Below, piece by piece: positions 5,862 to 8,147 of a DNA stretch of 8,147 nt. A program made the translations under genes and the position numbers. The stretch's first letter is position 1; each line of letters opens with the position of its first letter. The DNA lies in contig JAFGKO010000272.1 in the NCBI GenBank assembly GCA_016928525.1, forward strand, positions 1 to 8,147, in the 5' to 3' direction. The notes under the pieces are model-generated. The model made no database searches, was not told where the DNA came from, and saw only the letters and a program-made list of their open reading frames with translations. This DNA is from Anaerolineales bacterium. GTDB taxonomy: Bacteria; Chloroflexota; Anaerolineae; Anaerolineales; Villigracilaceae.

Positions 5862-7783
5862 GGTTTTTGCCCGTTAACCGGCAACCTGACGTAAACGATT
5901 GTGCCAGGATTTGTTTTTTCATCGTAGCCAGGACTTTCCAACCAGATACGACCGCCATGCGCCTCAACAATGCCACGGGCAATGGCCAGACCCAGGCCTG
6001 GTCCGCCGCCTTTGAATTTGGTCTTGCCAGATGAGTGCATGAGCACTTCGCCGGTCTGGTAGAACTTCTCAAAGACTACTTCTTGATTCTCCTTGGCAAT
6101 CCCTATGCCGGTATCACATACAATGATTTCAACTTCAGGAGAGTTGGAGGATCCCTCGGTGATCCTCCCGTTGATCGCAATATGACCGCCATCTGGCGTG
6201 TATTTGATGGCGTTCATAATCAAGTGGTAGAAAACCTTGTGCAGAAGTTCAGCATCTGCCGATATGATCGGTAACTTGTCCAATCCCTCAGTAGTTAGTT
6301 CAAGATTTCGTTCTTTTAGGGCGGATTCGAAAGGTTTGCGCGCTTTTGCAATAATGAAACTGAGCTTTGAGGTGGTCTGGGATAGTTGGAGGGTCTTACT
6401 GTCAATCTTCGAGACATCCAACATACTGTTGACAACTTCTTCCATACGATCAAAACCCTCCATGAGCCCTTTGGACAGAGGTTCAATCTCAGGATTTTCC
6501 TTGGCCATTTGTTGCAGCATGTAAGTATATCCCTGGATGAGGGTAAGCGGCGTGCGCAATTCATGAGCGGAAATATGGATAAAGCTGACCTTTGTGCGGT
6601 CCATCTGTTCCAGTTGTTTATTGGCCCTTTCCAAATCTCGGTATGCGCTTTCCAGGTTTCGATTCGCCTTGACAAGATCAAGCGTGCGTTGCTGCAGGTG
6701 TCCGGTCATCTCGTCAAAGGTGGTGGCTAACGTGCCGATTTCATCCTTGCTGTGGATGCCGGTGCGTTGGGCCAGGTCACCTCCGGCGATAGCCTGCGAG
6801 GTCTTCACCAGCGAAAAGAGCGGATTGATGATACGCCGCGAGATGATGAAACCGAGCAGGATAACAACGAACATGGCCAGGGAGAAAATAACCACATATA
6901 AATTGCGGTTGATTGCAGCGGTTTGAACGACATACTCCGATGACAAGACCACAGCAAAGACCCCCAGCAAGTCGTTGCTTATTTTTAACTTACCACGCGC
7001 CAAGCTATACGGACGTTCTCCAAGCTTAATATTTTCCCCTAAGACCAGTTTATCAGCACCAGCCACTTGCTGGTAAGTTGTTACAGGGATAGAAAGCGTA
7101 TTCAGGAAAATAGCTTCTTCTTCTCCCTGCGCCTGCAAGGTAGAGGCGACCGCCTTCCCATCCTCTCCATAGATGATCACGTCTGCCAGCGAAGTGCTCT
7201 TCAGGTTTGGCATGATCGTTTCTATGGATGTGCCGATGACAATCGCGCCAATCACCTCATCGTCGGCGACAAACGGAATGGCAGTAAAGTAATACCAGCG
7301 ATTGTTTATGGGATCCTTGCTAATTGCCCTGGCAGGAGGAGCATCCGGGTTGCGAGTTTCCAGTAACGGTTGGGTAATGCCCAGGGCAATCTTTTGCGCT
7401 GGCTTTGTAACATTCGATAATGCTCCATCTGCTTGACGATGCAAATGGAGCATTTCCTGGTCTTGCGTGTTCACAATAAAAAGGTTTTCGATGTTTATCC
7501 CGCTTACCGAGGGTGTTACCAGTGTATCCAAGGCAGAACGATCTGCATCCTGTAGCGCTTCCGCCACCCCACGAGTGAAAACAATGATGCGGGCATTGTC
7601 GATGTGCCTAAGTTCAAGGCGGGCAAAATTATCCGAAACAACGCGCCCAGCCTCCAGAAGTTGATTATTCAAGCGCTCTGATAGTGAGTCAGTTACCAGG
7701 CGAGTGACAACATAAGCTCCTGTGATTGCGACAAGGAGTGTAAGAAGCAAATAAGGAAGAATAACTTTATATCGAATGCTCAC
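5858..7783 (-). CDS. Membrane sensor histidine kinase (dCACHE-like sensor, HAMP, HisKA, HATPase)
   Basis: A 641-residue two-component sensor. Helix 1 (about 8-27) and helix 2 (about 295-315) flank a 265-residue outside domain that looks like a double CACHE ligand sensor (NRWYYFTAIPF at 161-171, then a VIGAIVIGTS strand). HAMP spans about 316-368 and a coiled coil about 369-397. The phosphoacceptor is His407 in the SAHELRTPL H-box. The ATP lid carries N524 (N-box), DTGIG (557-561), FEKFYQ (F-box) and GGGPGLGLA (592-600), so all catalytic boxes are intact. The start is GTG at 7783 with only a weak GGA ribosome site; an overlapping out-of-frame ATG is followed at once by TGA. No response regulator is adjacent in the window. 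The next gene, the DUF11 surface protein, overlaps by 4 bp and is the likely functional partner. Confidence 0.93.
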   Translation of the reverse strand: MSIRYKVILPYLLLTLLVAITGAYVVTRLVTDSLSERLNNQLLEAGRVVSDNFARLELRHIDNARIIVFTRGVAEALQDADRSALDTLVTPSVSGINIENLFIVNTQDQEMLHLHRQADGALSNVTKPAQKIALGITQPLLETRNPDAPPARAISKDPINNRWYYFTAIPFVADDEVIGAIVIGTSIETIMPNLKSTSLADVIIYGEDGKAVASTLQAQGEEEAIFLNTLSIPVTTYQQVAGADKLVLGENIKLGERPYSLARGKLKISNDLLGVFAVVLSSEYVVQTAAINRNLYVVIFSLAMFVVILLGFIISRRIINPLFSLVKTSQAIAGGDLAQRTGIHSKDEIGTLATTFDEMTGHLQQRTLDLVKANRNLESAYRDLERANKQLEQMDRTKVSFIHISAHELRTPLTLIQGYTYMLQQMAKENPEIEPLSKGLMEGFDRMEEVVNSMLDVSKIDSKTLQLSQTTSKLSFIIAKARKPFESALKERNLELTTEGLDKLPIISADAELLHKVFYHLIMNAIKYTPDGGHIAINGRITEGSSNSPEVEIIVCDTGIGIAKENQEVVFEKFYQTGEVLMHSSGKTKFKGGGPGLGLAIARGIVEAHGGRIWLESPGYDEKTNPGTIVYVRLPVNGQKP

Positions 7784-7825
7784 ATTAGTTCCGAAGTTAT
7801 AGCTTCAACCAAAAAGGTCCCACTA

Positions 7826-7831
7826 ATTATA
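7826..7831 (-). promoter_or_regulatory. Candidate -10 box for the kinase/surface-protein operon
   Basis: Reading leftwards, TGGTATATAAT contains a consensus TATAAT 43 nt before the GTG start, with a TGn just ahead of the overlapping TATATA. No good -35 is visible at 17 nt. The surrounding 7784-7934 stretch is AT-rich and has no gene. It also holds a weak dyad (TTGCC-CATT-GGTAA, 7888-7901). Confidence 0.4.
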
Positions 7832-7934
7832 TACCAGCACAAACCAAATTATGATTCTATTAAAACTGTACGCAAATTAACATGCAATTGCCCATTGGTA
7901 ACATTTATCACAAAATTAACGCGCTGGGCAAATT

Positions 7935-7958
7935 AAAAACGCCTCTTGAGGCGTTTTT
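7935..7958 (-). terminator. Symmetric intrinsic terminator adjoining the tRNA-like array
   Basis: An AAAAACGCCTC arm pairs perfectly with GAGGCGTTTTT around a very short loop. It works on paper in both directions. Leftwards it begins directly at the CCA that ends the last tRNA-like unit, as expected for the terminator of a stable-RNA transcript. Rightwards it would block read-through into the array. Confidence 0.85.
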
Positions 7959-8049
7959 GGTGGGCGCAAAGGGATCGAACCCCTGACCTTACCACCCCCT
8001 CGATGGGGGCTTCAGTGGAACAGAAAGCCTCGCGAATTGCGAGACTTTG
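7958..8049 (-). repeat. Tandem unit 1: tRNA 3'-half-like segment with CCA plus hairpins
   Basis: Read leftwards, the unit ends in a TψC-like arm (GGGGTTCGATCCC), an acceptor-like 3' strand TGCGCCC, A and an encoded CCA (7960-7958). Upstream of this are a GGTAAGGTC variable-loop-like stretch and a CCCCC-ATCGA-GGGGG hairpin (7995-8009), extended by CCA/TGG pairing (7992-8018). Further up is a 10-bp hairpin, AAAGTCTCGC/GCGAGGCTTT (8024-8048). There is no 5' acceptor strand GGGCGCA on this strand and no D arm, so it is not a complete tRNA. One base is missing near the T loop compared with unit 2. It is either a degraded tRNA or a tRNA-derived repeat. Confidence 0.6.
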
Positions 8050-8139
8050 TGGGCGCAAAAGGACTCGAACCCCTAACCTTACCACCCCCTCGATGGGGGC
8101 TTCAGTGGAACAGAAAGCCTCGCGAATTGCGAGACTTTG
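8050..8139 (-). repeat. Tandem unit 2: tRNA 3'-half-like segment plus hairpins
   Basis: A 90-bp near-copy of unit 1. The stretch 8081-8147 is identical to 7991-8057, and the differences cluster in the T arm. Here that arm (8058-8074, leftwards) has a regular 7-nt TTCGAGT loop and a 5-bp stem with two G-U pairs, followed by TGCGCCC and A, but then CAA instead of CCA. The GC hairpin (8085-8099) and the AAAGTCTCGC/GCGAGGCTTT hairpin (8114-8138) repeat exactly. Confidence 0.6.
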
Positions 8140-8147
8140 TGGGCGCA
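8140..8147 (-). repeat. Start of a third tandem unit, cut by the window edge
   Basis: The last eight bases, TGGGCGCA, repeat the opening of units 1 and 2 at the same 90-bp spacing. The array therefore probably continues to the right, or a complete tRNA begins there. Confidence 0.5.

Noticed and set aside
7958..8049. Calling a complete tRNA gene on the minus strand
   Set aside because: The T arm and 3' acceptor strand are present, but there is no matching 5' strand GGGCGCA, no D arm, and the CCCCC-ATCGA-GGGGG hairpin does not give a 7-nt anticodon loop with T33. A permuted tRNA fails for the same reason.
7961..8147. CRISPR array or integron attC sites
   Set aside because: The units are about 90 bp and contiguous with no unique spacers, so it is not CRISPR. 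The GTTAGGG/CCCTAAC words do not fit a proper GTTRRRY/RYYYAAC core pair and no cassette gene or integrase is seen.

Overview
The window looks like a piece of a Chloroflexota (probably Anaerolineae-like) chromosome. This is an inference from several things: a Bacillus/heliobacterial-type split cytochrome b complex whose subunit IV is fused to c-type haem domains, Thr/Pro-rich tails on exported proteins, a DUF11 surface protein coupled to a large extracellular-sensing histidine kinase, and moderate GC content. No ribosomal RNA or taxonomic marker is present, so the assignment is tentative.

Layout. (1) Positions 1-1309, minus strand: a succinate dehydrogenase operon read sdhC-sdhD-sdhA. SdhA runs off the left edge, and sdhB would be expected beyond it. 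(2) 1310-1558: a divergent control region of about 250 bp with two perfect short palindromes, each overlapping a -10-like box. (3) 1559-4210, plus strand: Rieske protein, cytochrome b (b6-like, four haem-ligand histidines) and a fused subunit IV/di-haem cytochrome c, ending at a strong intrinsic terminator. A 65-bp inverted-repeat element sits between the cytochrome b gene and the fusion gene. (4) 4491-7783, minus strand: a two-gene unit, a dCACHE-like/HAMP/histidine kinase followed with an ATGA overlap by a membrane-anchored polyproline/DUF11 surface protein. (5) 7935-8147: an intrinsic terminator next to a tandem array, about 90-bp period, of units resembling a tRNA 3' half plus hairpins, transcribed leftwards if transcribed at all. 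The array runs off the right edge.

Function. Succinate:quinone oxidoreductase feeds electrons into the quinone pool. The divergent Rieske/cytochrome b complex takes them out and passes them through two C-terminal haems c to an acceptor outside the window. The Rieske cluster-binding loop lacks the Ser and Tyr that raise its potential, and cytochrome b lacks the Cys that anchors haem c_i. That suggests a low-potential (menaquinol-type) complex with a bc1-like Qi site. The least explained parts are the tRNA-3'-half-like tandem array, the inverted repeat inside the bc operon, and the kinase/surface-protein pair.
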